Assembly (NCBI RefSeq): GCF_000189635.1
Contig: NW_002476361.1
Coordinates: forward strand, 372,001-436,000
Direction of reading: 5' to 3'
DNA: 64,000 nucleotides
Source: Tetrahymena thermophila SB210
Taxonomy: Eukaryota; Ciliophora; Oligohymenophorea; Hymenostomatida; Tetrahymenidae
In this document: positions 1 through 13,000 of the stretch, piece after piece
Numbering within the stretch: the first letter of the stretch is position 1
Layout: each line of letters opens with the position of its first letter
Position numbers and translations under genes: made by a program
The notes under the pieces: model-generated
Seen by the model: only the letters and a program-made list of their open reading frames with translations
Database searches by the model: none
What the model was told of the DNA's origin: nothing

Positions 1-177
1 TGAACAACATAAAATTTGATTACAAAAAATTTGGTTTATTGTTAATTAATTAATTAATTATTTGATTAAAATAATTCAAGTTAGAGGTATAGTGCTGTTT
101 TAATTATCAAAGAACATAATTATTTTATACTTGATATAAGTAGCTAAAAAATAACATCAGACATATAAATAAATAAA
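1..177. other. 5' intergenic flank of channel gene A
   Basis: Very AT-rich sequence with a short TTAA/TAAT tetranucleotide run at about 42-60. No coding signal is seen. It presumably contains the promoter of gene A. Confidence 0.5.
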
Positions 178-3100
178 ATGCATTAAAATCAGAGCTTAAA
201 TTATGAAAAGTATTTGCCAAGTTAGTTCTCAAAGTCTCTATAGGATGAAAGCAAAAACATTGAAAATTCTTAAACCTCGTTTAATAGTGGAAAAAAGACT
301 CCATTTATTAAAATAAAATAAGTTAGTGTGGTAGACATATTAAAAGGAGATGATTAAGATTCAGTATAGTCTTTTGGAAAAATTACATAAAATAACATAA
401 ATTAATAATGCCATAACTACGTATATACATTAAATTAGGGTTATGATTCCTCCCATACTTAGGATTCTTAGCAATGCAGCAAAATCATTGAAGAAGAATA
501 TAGTATTGTTTTTAATTTTTAACATGAATTTGTCAAAATTTTTTTTAGGCATTATGTAAAAAACATAGAATGACCCTGAAATATAAGTGGATTGTAGCAA
601 AGATGACTCTAACTAAAAAGAAAAAGAAATAGAAAATGAGTAAACTTTATTTCTATCAATAAATATTCTTTAAAAATTTAGATGTAGCCAAATAAATATA
701 AAAATACATCAACTAACTGAAATAGTAGAAGTTTTTAATCAAATAGTTCTTAATATTAAACTACTCATAATCATATGATGATTCAAAAAAGAAAAAAACT
801 AAATAATTAACTCTCTTTCTCTTTATTTTATTTAATTAATTTTATATTTAAATTATTAGTTAGAAAGTACTTTGATATACTAACTTTAAAGTCAATAATT
901 TATAAAAACAAACTATTAACTTGAATTATTTAAATGATCAAAATTAATTTTGTAAAAAAATTTATTTAAAACATATTCTATTATAAATAAGGGTGTAAAA
1001 GTAAAGCTTTACATAGATTGTAGGTTAATTAATTAAGAAAAAAAGAAAAAATAATATTGAATTAGAATACATCAATTCTAAGGATGTTTGGAAAAAGAAA
1101 TGGTTAGGAGTTCTTTTTTATGTATCGAAATTTTTATATATCGCTAAGTAGTGTCAAAAAGTTTTCAGAGCATCTTTACTTACATCGTTTTAGTTGCATT
1201 TAATAGGTGATATTTCTAGTGACTTTGAGTAAAATGAAAGCTATAGTAAGCTTGATCTCAGTAAAATGCTAACCTACTCTAAATTTAATAAATGTATTTC
1301 TTTTAGAACATTCAAAAATATGAAGAAAAGTGTTAGGAAATATGTTTCTATTTGTTAAAATTTTTTAATTTGGCTATCTTTAACTTATTATAAATTAGTA
1401 AAGAAATTCTTTACTGTTTTACCTTTAATTCATTCCCAATCTACATTTTACGTAATATGGGAAACAATTATATTCTTTAGCTCATTTATCAATTTCATAT
1501 ATCTTCCGTTTGAAATATGCTTTGACATTTAGAGGAGTATCGTTTTCACAGTTTATTTATAGTTTTTTTGCCCAATTATTTACACTTTGGATATCTTAAT
1601 TAAAAGTAATACTTAAAATTTCCAGTAAGGAAACCATATTTAGCAGCATAAGCAGATTATAAAAGAATATATAAGCTCTTCATTTTTTCTAGATCTCATA
1701 AGTTTAATAAGTCTAAATTAGTATATCTTTAAGTTCAAAGGTTCATAACTGATATTTTTTGTGAGGATATTTAGGTCTCTAAAAATAATAGATATTATTA
1801 GAGAATATTGCTTTTCCAATACATTCTACTCAGGTAAAAATATGATATGCCAAATAAATTTAAACTAAATCAAACTTTTTGGAAAATAATAAATAGATTC
1901 ATTCAAAAATTATTCCACTTTTTAAATCTTTCTTTAATGATTTTATTTTATTTTTAAGCCTAAAAAGTTAAAAGATTAATATTATTATTATTAATTCCAT
2001 ATATTTTAAATAGCTTGTTTACTAAATCAAATAGGTATTATATCCTTGTTTTTGCTATTTGCAGGATCTTTATTTTATGGACATTTATTTGCTTGCTTCT
2101 GGTATTACGTTGGAACTTAAAGTGAATAAGGATGGATACATTTTAATTAGTTAGATATTAATAATATTTATTCTAATTATATTTGCAGTTATTACTATGC
2201 AGTTGTAACCATGACTACTATAGGATATGGAGATATTACTGCTAAAACAGATTAGGAAAGATTTGTAATGATTTTTTTGGCATTATTATCTTGTGGAATA
2301 TTCGGTTTCACTATTAACTCTATAGGTAAAATTGAAAAAAGTTTAATTAAAATTATTGTTATTGATTATTCATTTTTATAGGTAATATACTCTCAGATTT
2401 CAAGTAGAAGAGTGATATGTACCTCACAGAATTGGGAAAGTTGAATAAATATTTAAGTTTCTATTAAGTTTCATCTCAAGTCCAGATTAATGCAAGGAAA
2501 TACTTAAAGTTTATTCATTAAGAAAAAAACAAAGATTAATTATCAACTTTCTAGTCTTTAAATAATTTATCTGATTATTTACAGAACTAAATAAAAATGG
2601 AGGTTATCTCAAAAAAATTAAAATAAATAAAATTTTTAACAAATATATTAAAAGAAGAAATAATTTTGTAGCTTTCCCTATAAGTTTAGGAGAGGATTTA
2701 TTAACCAGAGTAAATTATATTAGACTAAAATGAAAATAAAGAACCAGCTATATACCTAATCAATCATGGGAGAGTCCTAAAATATTCTTAGTATGATATA
2801 ACAGCAAAAGAAAATTCTATTGTTGTAATTTAATTAATATTTAATAATTTATTTTTATATCATTCAATAAAATGAAAAGGAATTGAAAGAAAAAGAAAAC
2901 TTTGGGCTAATTGAGTTTTTTATGAACAAAGAAAACTCAAATTTCAATTACAAAAGCAAGGGAATCACTTCCATATTTTCATTAGAATTGTCTTCTTTTT
3001 TAAAAATAATAAAATAAGATGATGAAAGCTATGAGAAATTCTGCTATGTTAAAGACTAAATTATTTATCAGTAATATTTAAGCTAAGTTAATTACTTTTG

Positions 3101-4524
3101 CTTATCATGCTAATCAAAAAACCACACATTGAAAGAATGTCCTTGTATTTTTTATAATGAAAGACACTTAAGCATAGTAAAAAAAACTTTATAATAAAAT
3201 TAAGAGCTCTATGATAAAAAACGCTAAATTAAAAAGAAATAAAATTGTAGGAAGTTGTTTGACTAAATTTATAGCAAGGCAATCGATTTTTAAAACAACA
3301 ATATTAACTAACTTTCTTTCAATGAATGCTCTTAATTAACTGAAGAAGAAGATGATGATCATGAATATGAGGAATAAGAAAAATAAAATAATAATAGTAA
3401 AAACTTATTTATTGAAGGAATAGAAAAGTTAGAGGCTGAAGCAAGAAAAAGCATTTTTACTTAAAACTTATTAAAGGTTAATGAAGAAAAAGATAGTTTT
3501 ATTTCGCATAAAACAGGGGAAGTTTTAAATGAAGATGATTGCTCAATAGGAAAAATAGCTTCAGAATTAAAGCCATAAATTATGATTTAACCAAGAAGGA
3601 ATCATACATATGATTTTTAAAAATCAGAGGAGATGAAAAAACAGAACAGTAATTTAATAGAGCATCAGCAAGATGATGACTTTTTTAGACGTAAATAAAA
3701 ATTTTAAATCTTATTTGATTAAAATGATAATTAGCATTTTTTAAGATTTTTAATGTAAAATCTCTAATTTAAGAATTTTAGAAGAAAATTTTTAATTTTG
3801 AAAAACTAGGATATTAAAATTTTAGATTTGTGGGTGGGTCTTAAATTATGGGGAAACCTTAAATAAGAGAGTTTTCATTATATGAACTAATTTTGAAATT
3901 ATAAAATATTAGATGGACGAATGATATCTCTTAACTCTTAAAAGAATGTAGGTTAACTTAATCAGCCCTCTGCTAATATAGCATAAAATCAGAATAGCAA
4001 TATTATATAGAATTTGGTGTAAAATTTGAAAGAGTTTCAAAATTTTCTTTAACAAAACTAGTAATTTAAAAATCATTTATTTATTAAATCTTTTTGAAAT
4101 AATTAATATTTAGACCTAAATTTAAAAAAATAGAAGCTCACAAAAAGCACCTCTTAAATAAGGCAATTTTAACAAATTAACTACAAAAAGACTCGATTCT
4201 TCATCTATTATATTTAATATAAAAAATGAACACAGTAATAGTTTAAATGGATCAAATAACTAAAATAAATAAGCAAAATAGAATTCATTTACATTTTTCG
4301 AAGCTAAAAATTCAAACGAAAAGTCATAATAAAAAATTTAAATTTGTGAAGAAGACTTGGACAAACTACAACTATTTAAAATATATTATCCTTTAAGTAA
4401 TTATGACTTAGTTATTGCTCATGTTAATAAATCTCATTTATAATTCAAAATCCCTTAAATATTAAAAAATTTAAAGCTGAAAAAAAGGGGTGAAAACTAA
4501 ATAAGGCACAATCCTATTCTTTGA
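178..4524 (+). CDS. K+ channel A (CNG/EAG superfamily, TIGYGD pore), 1113 aa, 8 exons
   Basis: Exons read by eye: 178-502, 549-639, 992-1833, 2035-2325, 2382-2824, 2880-3690, 3913-4060, 4134-4524. They total 3342 nt, an exact codon multiple ending in TGA. The protein is a six-transmembrane K+ channel with selectivity filter TIGYGD near 2215-2232. S6 is followed by a C-linker, a cNMP-binding-like roll with FGLIEFFMN where FGE is usual, and then a CLSCQSKNHTLKEC zinc-knuckle pattern. S4 reads FFVRIFRSLKIIDI, with R-x-x-R-x-x-K spacing, so it has the most charged sensor of the five paralogs. The start is supported by the PFIKIKQ..LKGD match to gene B. Gene A alone has a 46-nt intron (503-548) inside the first coding exon. 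It is the most divergent copy. A plasma or ciliary membrane location is inferred from the family. Confidence 0.85.
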
Positions 4525-5147
4525 AATAATTTAATTTGTATTTATTTCTTTCTTTTATAAATTAAGCAGTTGTAATTCAATACTTTGGTAATATAATATA
4601 ATATAAATAATATATATTTGACTTATTTGAATAAAAGTTATTTAGTATGAGAATTCAGAGAGTAAAAAAATAATATTAACATTATTAGATAAATAAATAA
4701 TTTTTCAAATAAAAATTTAAAACATTTTTTAATGATAAGTAATTTCAATTCAAATAAAAATGCAAGTAATTTTTTTCGAAATTTCTAAAATATTTTTATT
4801 TAAAACTTTTTTCTTACAATTAAATTTAATTATTAATTATATTTGAATTTGATTTGAGAAACATATGTTAACATTCTTTATTACAAAATATAAACAATCC
4901 AAAAAATAATTTAAAGACAAATTACTTTTTTTCTTTATTTTAATTGTAAGATCAATAAAAAAGGCAATATTTTTTATATAATATATTTATTTTGAGTATA
5001 ATTTTTTAGTAGAAATATTGCTTATTAGGATTAATTCATTATTAAAATATTGCCTATTTTTTAATAAATAAAGTTCAACATTTTTAGGGTTTATCTTTAA
5101 TTTTTAAAAAAATTTACTATAATTATAAGCAACCATTTAAGATAAGA
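4525..5147. other. Intergenic A-B, inside the duplicated unit
   Basis: AT-rich, with no gene. It aligns over most of its length with 9420-10081 upstream of gene C. Shared blocks include TTCAAATAAAAATTTAAAA, ACAAAATATAAACAATCC and a TAGTAGAAATATTG...AAAATATTGC pair shortly before the ATG. It therefore holds the B promoter and belongs to the tandem duplication. Confidence 0.6.
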
Positions 5148-8100
5148 ATGGATAATTCAATATCAAGTTTTGTTTTATCTAATTCTATTTGCACTTAAGT
5201 AGAATAGCCTTTCACAAAAATAAAACAAACGTCTGAATTAGATTAGTTAAAAGGAGATAATGATTCAATAATTGCAGGATCATTTGCAAAAAACTCTTCT
5301 TATTTGCACAAAGAGAGCTTAAATAATTGTTTGGTCAATATGTCTACACTTTAATAATAATGTAGTCTTACTAAAATAGTTCAAAGTGAAAGAATTATAG
5401 AATAAGGGATTCAAATAAGTATAATAGTAGAATTATCAAAATAGCGTTTATAAAGATAATTTAAATTATAAAAAGGCAGCTTAGCAGATCATATAATTTA
5501 GTAAAAAGAGATGAAATAATTTGATAATAACATATTAGAGAATTAATCAGCTGCTGAAGATGATGAGTTTGAAATTCAGGAAGACAAGTACGATTAGACA
5601 TTTTGATAATTTTCATTTAATTTGTAATAAAATTAATATTGAGATTATTCATAGAACTAAAAAACCCTAACAAAATTAAATCAATAAATGAATAAATATG
5701 ATTTTTTTATTTTCAATATTATTTATAAAATTATTAAGGAATATAAATTTATTTTAGAATTTTTAACAAATTTATTTTATAATTAACTTAAAATTTAATG
5801 AAAGATTTCAAAGAAATTAGTCAAAAGTGTTGACGTTAGTAAGCAAATAGAGAAGGAAACATAATATAGAATTGGAAGGTGAGTAGTCAAAATTAAGTTG
5901 GTAGAAAAAATGGTTAATTATTATGTATTACATATCTAAATTCAAGACTGTTGCTTCATTAACTAAAAAACTATTTAGACATGAACTTTTGACAGCTCAA
6001 TAGCTGAAATTAATAGGAGATTAAACAGTAAATATAGAAAAGTTGAAACAAATAGAGTGTTATAATTTTTAAAGAATGATGTCTTATACAAAATTTAACA
6101 AGATTATTTAATACAAAACTTACAAATGGTTAAAGATTAAAATTAAGAAGTATTTTTCTAATTTTCCTTTTTTGCTTTTGAGTATAAGTACAATATATAA
6201 TAAGTTAGCTGATTATGTATTTAGCTCCTTGCCTCTTTTTAATTATCTCTCTAACTTTTACGTTGTTTGGTAGGCCATAATATTTATCAGCTCTTTTATA
6301 AACTTTATTTACTTACCTTTTGAGTTTAGTTTCAATATTTAGAGAGGTTTTTTCTTTTAAAATTACATTTCTTTAATTTGCCCAATCATTTATTCCTGTG
6401 ATATCTTTATCAAAGCCAACACTGTGTCATTCTAACAAGGTAGCAATCTAAGCATGCATAAAGAAATCTTTAAGTAATATCTAGCAGGATAATTTATTTC
6501 AGATCTCATCAGTCTATTAAGTCTCAATATTTCTTTTGCTTAAATTAAAGCATTCTATTTCCTCTTTTTTCTTAGGTTCTCTAACTCTTTTATGATATTA
6601 GATATCTTTAGAGAAAAGTTTTTTTCTAGAACTTACATTTCAGGTAAATTTTAAAACTTTTTAAAAAAACAACTAATTTTTTAAGCATTTATTTAATCTA
6701 AACTTCAGCTTTTTTCCACTAAGTTATGAAAATAATAAAACTAATTAATCATTTTGAATAAAACTAATTACTTTTTTAATTTTGTAAGTTATTTTATCTT
6801 TTTTTATTGAGCTTATGATTTGTTATTTATTTATTTAAATAGTAAAAAAAAATGTTAAATATCAAATATATTATTAACAATTTTTTAAAAATTTAATAAT
6901 AAAAACAAATTTTATTTAATTTTATCATAGGAATAATTTCATTAGTGCTCCTTTTCATGAGCTCTCTATTCTTTGCTCATTTATTTGCATGCTTGTGGTA
7001 TTACATTGGGACACAAAGTTCTTAAGGATGGATAGAATTTTATTAACTTGATACAACTGATATTTACTCAAATTATATTTGTAGCTATTACTTTGCTATT
7101 GTGACTATGACAACTATTGGTTATGGAGATATAACTGCTAAAACTACTGAAGAAAGATTGGTTATGATTTTTTTTACACTCACTTCTTGTGGTATATTTG
7201 GCTATATTATTAATTCAATAGGTAGATTTGTTAATTATCTATTCTATATTTATAATTAATTCTCATTATTAAAAGGAAATATTTTGGCTGATATCAAATA
7301 AAAGAGTGATTAGTATTTAACTGAGTTGGCAAAGCTTAATTAATACTTTAAGAAATATTAAGTTTGTTTATAAATATAAGCAAATGTTAGAAGGTATTTA
7401 TAATTTAAATACAAAGAAGGAATCCAAGATTAAATTTCAGCTGTGCAATCACTAAATAGTTTATCTCAGCACTTGCAAAACTAAATTAAAATGGATGTAG
7501 TTTCAAGAGAACTTAAATAAATAGATTTTTTAAAGTAAATTTGTAAAGAGGAAACATTTTACTAACTATCACTAGAAGTACAAGAAAAAATATATCAACC
7601 TGAATAAATAATTTTAGATTAAAATGACATAAAAGAACCTTCTATTTACATAATCAACTATGGCAAAGTGTTAAAGAACTCTTAATATGATTTATCTTCA
7701 AAAATAAATGAAATTATTGTAAATTTTAAATAAAATAAAAAATAAATTATATTTTGTTATTTTAATTTCATTTAAATTACAGGAGTTAAAAGAAAAGGAG
7801 CGCTTTGGAGTGATAGAATTTTTTATGAATTTGGAAACTTCTAAATTTAATTACAAAAGCATGGAACTGACATCTATTTACTCATTAAATCTTTCATCAT
7901 TTTTAAAAGTAATATAAAAAGACAATGAAATTTATGAAAAATTCTGCTTTTTAAGAGACTAGATTGTTTTTTAAAAGTCACTTTATCTTGTAAAGCATTC
8001 GTGTGAATCCTGTAAATCTTTAAGTCATAATCTTAAAGAATGTCCTTGTATATTTTATAAATCAAGAAAATTAGCAATAATCAAAAGATATAAAGATAAT

Positions 8101-9204
8101 AAATTTAAAAATTAGTAAGAAATAAATCGAAAGCAGATAAGAACACAAAATTGTTTGTTTTTCAAAAAATATTATGAATCTGAAGTAATTAACTTTTAAT
8201 CAAATAATATTAATTAGTTATCGCTTTATGATTAGTCATAATCATCTAATGAAGATTAGAATTTTTTTAGTTCCTAAAAAATTCTTTTCAGTAGTGTAAA
8301 TAATAATACTCCTAATAATGATAATTAAAGTTTCAAACCAAGTTAATTTTTTGAAAACTAGCAAACAGAGTAGAACGAGATAGATAAAATTATATTCGAT
8401 ATTAAATCTCCTTTAATTATTTAAAAAAAAAAACTAGAAAACGAAAAATAGATGAATGATGATCTAAAAAATATAAAAAGTTTTTAAAAATTAGAAATAA
8501 TTGAAGAAGAGGAAAGCAAAAATTCAATATGTAAGAATTGATTTGATTCAAAAAAATTAATTGAAAATTTGATCAGCTAGCTAAAAATTTTTTTAAATTT
8601 AAAAAAAATTGTAGAGATATTAGGATTATAATAGCAGAATTTTGTAAAAAATAATCATATGTCAATAACTTCTATACTAGAAAATAATAGCAAAAATGAT
8701 TAAATATGCGTTTTACAGGCAATTTACAAAAATATTAAAGAAATATTTAAAATACTTTAAGATGAAAAGTAACTTTTTAAATTATTTTAAATTTTTATTT
8801 TAAAAATTTTCTTTAATTTTAGTGGATTTTCATAATTTTAAAAGAAAGTAGTAAGCTAGTAGCAAACTAATAGTAGTCATTACATAAAACTTGAGAACTA
8901 ATTACCATCTTAAAAACAATTAAAAATGCCTTAATTACATGATGCAAGCTTAGTTAATGCTGCTAGAATAAATTTTTAAAATTAATTATAAAATAAATAG
9001 CATAAAATCATTTCAGAACATTGTTGTGAGGAGTTAGAAAAAATGCAAAAATTTAAGATATTTTATCCAAAATTTAATTATGACATAGTCATTGAAAAAT
9101 TTAACTCAATAACTCAATTATAAAATATTCCTTTGAATTTAAGAAGACTTAAATAATAAAAAAAGTAAATTAATGAAAATAAGAGAATGAGAACATTAAA
9201 ATGA
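5148..9204 (+). CDS. K+ channel B (CNG/EAG superfamily), 1098 aa, 7 exons
   Basis: Exons: 5148-5587, 5805-6643, 6931-7221, 7276-7718, 7783-8530, 8615-8768, 8823-9204. They sum to 3297 nt, exactly 1099 codons ending in TGA. Layout: polar N-terminus; S1 near residues 299-320; S2 near 330-350; S3 near 377-388; S4 near 398-416; S5 near 427-450; filter TIGYGD near 487-492; S6 near 500-521. A C-linker and a cNMP-like roll (about 620-740) follow, with FGVIEFFMN in place of the phosphate-binding FGE. CESCKSLSHNLKEC gives Cys745, Cys748, His753 and Cys758. S4 reads FFLRFSNSFMILDIF and keeps one of the usual charges. The tail carries FYPKFNYDIVIEK. The filter predicts K+ selectivity; gating by voltage or by cNMP is doubtful. 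Confidence 0.88.
8002..8043 (+). other. CX2CX4HX4C zinc-knuckle pattern in channel B
   Basis: CESCKSLSHNLKEC matches the retroviral/CCHC zinc-knuckle spacing exactly, and a further CPC follows. Equivalent sequences occur in the matching exon of the other four channels: CLSCQSKNHTLKEC in A, CESCKSLSHNLKDC in C, and CESCRSLNHNLKEC in E and F. Zinc binding is inferred from spacing only. Confidence 0.6.
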
Positions 9205-10081
9205 ATCTCACTTTTATAATTTATATTTCTTCATAATTAAACTTTATAAAGTATTTTAATATATTTATATGTATCCTAATTTTCTAAACCTCTTCCTCAA
9301 AATAAATACAGCCAATACTATAATTAAGGTCTATTCCCCTCCTTCTCAAGATTTTATGCTTCGTTAAATATTAAACAAATTTAAATCTGAGGGAGGGATA
9401 AGAAAGACACAATGTTATGGTTTGAAATAATTTAATTTGTATTCGTTTTGTACATAATTTATTTAGAAAGAAGTTTTAATTCAATACTTTGATAATTTTA
9501 TTTCTCTAATAATTTGATATAAATAGAAGATTTTTGACATATTTAAATCAAAGTTTTCTAAGTATAAGAATTGAGATAGTAACAAATATTAGAATTATTT
9601 GATACATTTTTCAAATAAAAATTTAAAATCTCTTGTTAACCTAAAATAATTTCACTTCAAACAAAAATGCAAGCTATTTTTATAGAAATTTGAAAAAATT
9701 TTTAATTTTATTTCTTACAAAACTAGATAAATTTAATTAGAAAGATGTATGTGTTAACCTTCTTTATTACAAAATATAAACAATCCTAAAATAATTTACA
9801 AAAAAATTACATATTTTCTTTTTTTAATTCTTGCTTCAATCAAAAAGACAGACAATATTTTTATATAACACAAAACATGATGATTAATAAATAAGAAAGC
9901 TTTACATTAAAATTAATACTGTAACTTTGAGTATAATTTTTAGTAGAAATATTGTTAGCTAAGATTAATTCAAATTAAAATATTGCATATTTTTAAATAA
10001 AAAAGTTCAATTTTTTTTAGGTTCTCTCTAAAATTATTTTTAAAAACTTACTAAAATTATTAGCAAATATTTAAAATAAGA
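9205..10081. other. Intergenic B-C with relic of gene A tail
   Basis: No intact gene. From about 9353 the sequence aligns with the last ~75 nt of gene A and its 3' flank (4450 onward). Shared strings include TTAAATATTAAA.AAATTTAAA.CTGA, then GACACAAT or GGCACAAT, then TTTGAAATAATTTAATTTGTATT. The rest matches the A-B spacer and contains the promoter of gene C. Confidence 0.6.
9353..9425 (+). pseudogene. Decayed 3' end of a channel A copy
   Basis: This fragment resembles the terminal coding nucleotides of gene A around 4450-4524 but has substitutions and no flanking open exon. It marks where a ~4.9 kb unit (A-tail + spacer + B-type gene) was duplicated in tandem to produce gene C. Boundaries are approximate because the alignment was made by eye. 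Confidence 0.5.
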
Positions 10082-13000
10082 ATGAGTACTTCAAGATCAA
10101 GTTTTGTTTTATCAAATTCTATTTGTAGTTAAGTAGAATAACCTTTCATAAGAATAAAATAAACCTCTGAATTAGGTTAGTTAAGAGGTGATAATGATTC
10201 ATTTGTAAGATCTTTTACAAATAATTCTTGTCATATGCACAAAGATAGTATATAGAACCATTTAGCCAACGTTCCTACGCTTTAATAATAATAATCTAGT
10301 CTAATTTAAATGGCTCATAGTGAAAGAATTTTAGAATAAGGGCTTTAAATAAGTAAAATAGTAGAATTATCAAAGTAGTGTTTGTTATGATAATTTAAAT
10401 TATTAAAAGGCAGCTTAGCAGATCATATAATTTAGAAAAAAGAGAAGGAATAATTTGATAATTACATATTAGACGATTAACCATATGCTAAAAAAGATGA
10501 GTTTGAAATTTAAGAAGATAAGTAAGATTATATATTTTGATAATTTTCATTTATATTTATAAACAAAAGAACAATTTTTTTATAATAAAATTAATATTGA
10601 AATTATTCATAGAACAAAAAAACCCTAAATAAATGAATAAATAAATATGCTTCTAGATAGATTATATAAATTAATTATAAATAAATTCAAATTTATTTTA
10701 AAATTACTAACAAATTTATTCTATAATTACCTTAAAATTAAATGAAAGATTTGAAGGAAATTTGTCAAAGGTTTTGACATTAGTTAGCAGACAGACTAGA
10801 AAGCATAATATAGAATTGGAAGGTGAGTAGTCAAAGTTAAGCTGGTAGAATAAATGGTTAATTATAGTGTATTACATATCCAAAATAAAGACTGCTGCTT
10901 CACTAACCAAAAAACTATTTAGACATGAACTTTTGACAGCTCAATAGCTGAAATTAATAGGAGATTAAACAGTAAACATAGAAAAATTGAAATAAATTGA
11001 GAAGTATAACTTTTAAAGAATGATGTCTTATACAAAATTTAACAAGATTATTTAATACAAAACTTACAAATGGTTAAAGATTAAAATTAAGAAGTATTTT
11101 TCTAATTTTCCTTTTTTGCTTTTGAGTATAAGTACAATATATAATAAGTTAGCTGATTATGTTTTTAGCTCCTTGCCTCTTTTTAATTATCTCTCAAACT
11201 TTTACGTATTATGGTAGGCCATAATATTTATCAGCTCTTTTATTAACTTTATTTACTTACCTTTTGAGTTTAGTTTCAATATTTAGAGAGGTTTTTTCTT
11301 TTAAAATTACATTTCTTTAATTTGCCCTATCATTTATTCCTGTGATATCTTTATCAAAGCCAACACTGTGTCATTCTAACAAGGTAGCAATCTAAGCATG
11401 CATAGAGAAATCTTGAATTAATATCTAACAGGATAATTTATTTCTGATCTTATCAGTCTATTGAGTCTCAATATTTCTTTTTTTGAATTTAAAGCACTCT
11501 ATTTCCTCTTTTTTCTTAGGTTCTCTCACTCTTTTATAATTTTAGATATTTTTAGAGAAAAGATTTTTTCTAGAACTTACATTTCAGGTATATTTTATCT
11601 GTTTTTTTATTGGAAATTTATATTTTTTAATAAAACAACTTTTTTTTTCATTATTTTATAAAAATAGTAAATCTCAATATTAATTTTTTAGTTTTATAAG
11701 TTATTTTTTCTTTTTTTATAGAGTAAATGCCTTTGCTTTTATCTAAACATTAAAAAATAATTTTAATATCACATTAATTATTCACAATTTTATTTAATTT
11801 GATAATTAAAAAAACTTTTATTTCTTTTTATCATAGTTATAATTTCGTTAGTGTTTCTTTTTATGAGTTCGCTTTTCTTTGCTCATTTATTTGCGTGCTT
11901 GTGGTATTACATTGGGGCACAAAGCTCTTAAGGATGGATAGAATTTTATTAACTTGATACAACAGATATTTACTCAAATTATATTTATAGCTATTACTTT
12001 GCTATTGTGACTATGACAACTATTGGTTATGGAGATATAACTGCTAAAACTACTGAAGAAAGATTGATTATGATTTTTTTTACACTCACTTCTTGTGGTA
12101 TATTTGGCTATATTATTAATTCAATAGGTAAATTTGTTAAATATCTATTCTATATTTATAATTATTCCTATTATCAAAAGGAAGTATTTTGGCTGATATC
12201 AAGCAAAAAAGTGATTAGTATTTAACAGAGTTAGCCAAGCTTAACTAATACTTTAAGAAATATTAAGTTTCTTTGTAATTATAAGCAAATGTTAGAAGGT
12301 ATTTATAATTTAAATACAAAGAAGGAATCCAAGACTAAATTTCAGCTGTGCAATCACTAAATAGTTTATCTCAGCACTTGTAAAACTAAATTAAAATGGA
12401 AGTAGTTTCAAGAGAACTTAAATAAATTGATTTTTTAAAGTAAATTTGTAAAGAGGAAACATTTTATTAACTATCACTAGAAGTATAAGAAAAAATATAT
12501 CAACCTGAATAAATAATTTTAGATTAAAATGACATAAAAGAACCTTCTATTTACATAATAAACTACGGCAAAGTGCTAAAGAACTCTTAATATGATTTAT
12601 CTTCAAAAATAAATGAAATTATTGTAAATTTTACATTAAATAAAATTTTATTATTTTAATTTCATTTAAATTCAGGAGTTAAAAGAAAAGGAGCGCTTTG
12701 GAGTGATAGAATTTTTTATGAATTTGGAAACTTCTAAATTTAATTACAAAAGCATGGAACTGACATCTATTTACTCATTAAATCTTTCATCATTTTTAAA
12801 AGTAATATAAAAAGACAATGAAATATATGAGAAATTCTGTTATTTAAGAGACTAGATTGTTTTTTAAAAGTCATTTTATTTAGTAAAGCATTCGTGTGAA
12901 TCCTGTAAATCTTTAAGTCACAATCTTAAAGATTGTCCTTTTATATTTTATAAATCAAGAAAATAAGCAATAATCAAAAGATATAAATAGAATAAGTTTA

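Noticed and set aside
503-573. In-frame TGA at 571 taken as proof that gene A is a pseudogene
   Set aside because: A 46-nt GT..AG intron (503-548) restores a frame that joins the following exon in the correct phase, and the total length is an exact codon multiple.
12007-12225. 72-residue open frame with TIGYGD taken as a separate small channel
   Set aside because: It is one exon (plus intron read-through) of the larger channel gene C; TAA/TAG are sense codons here.
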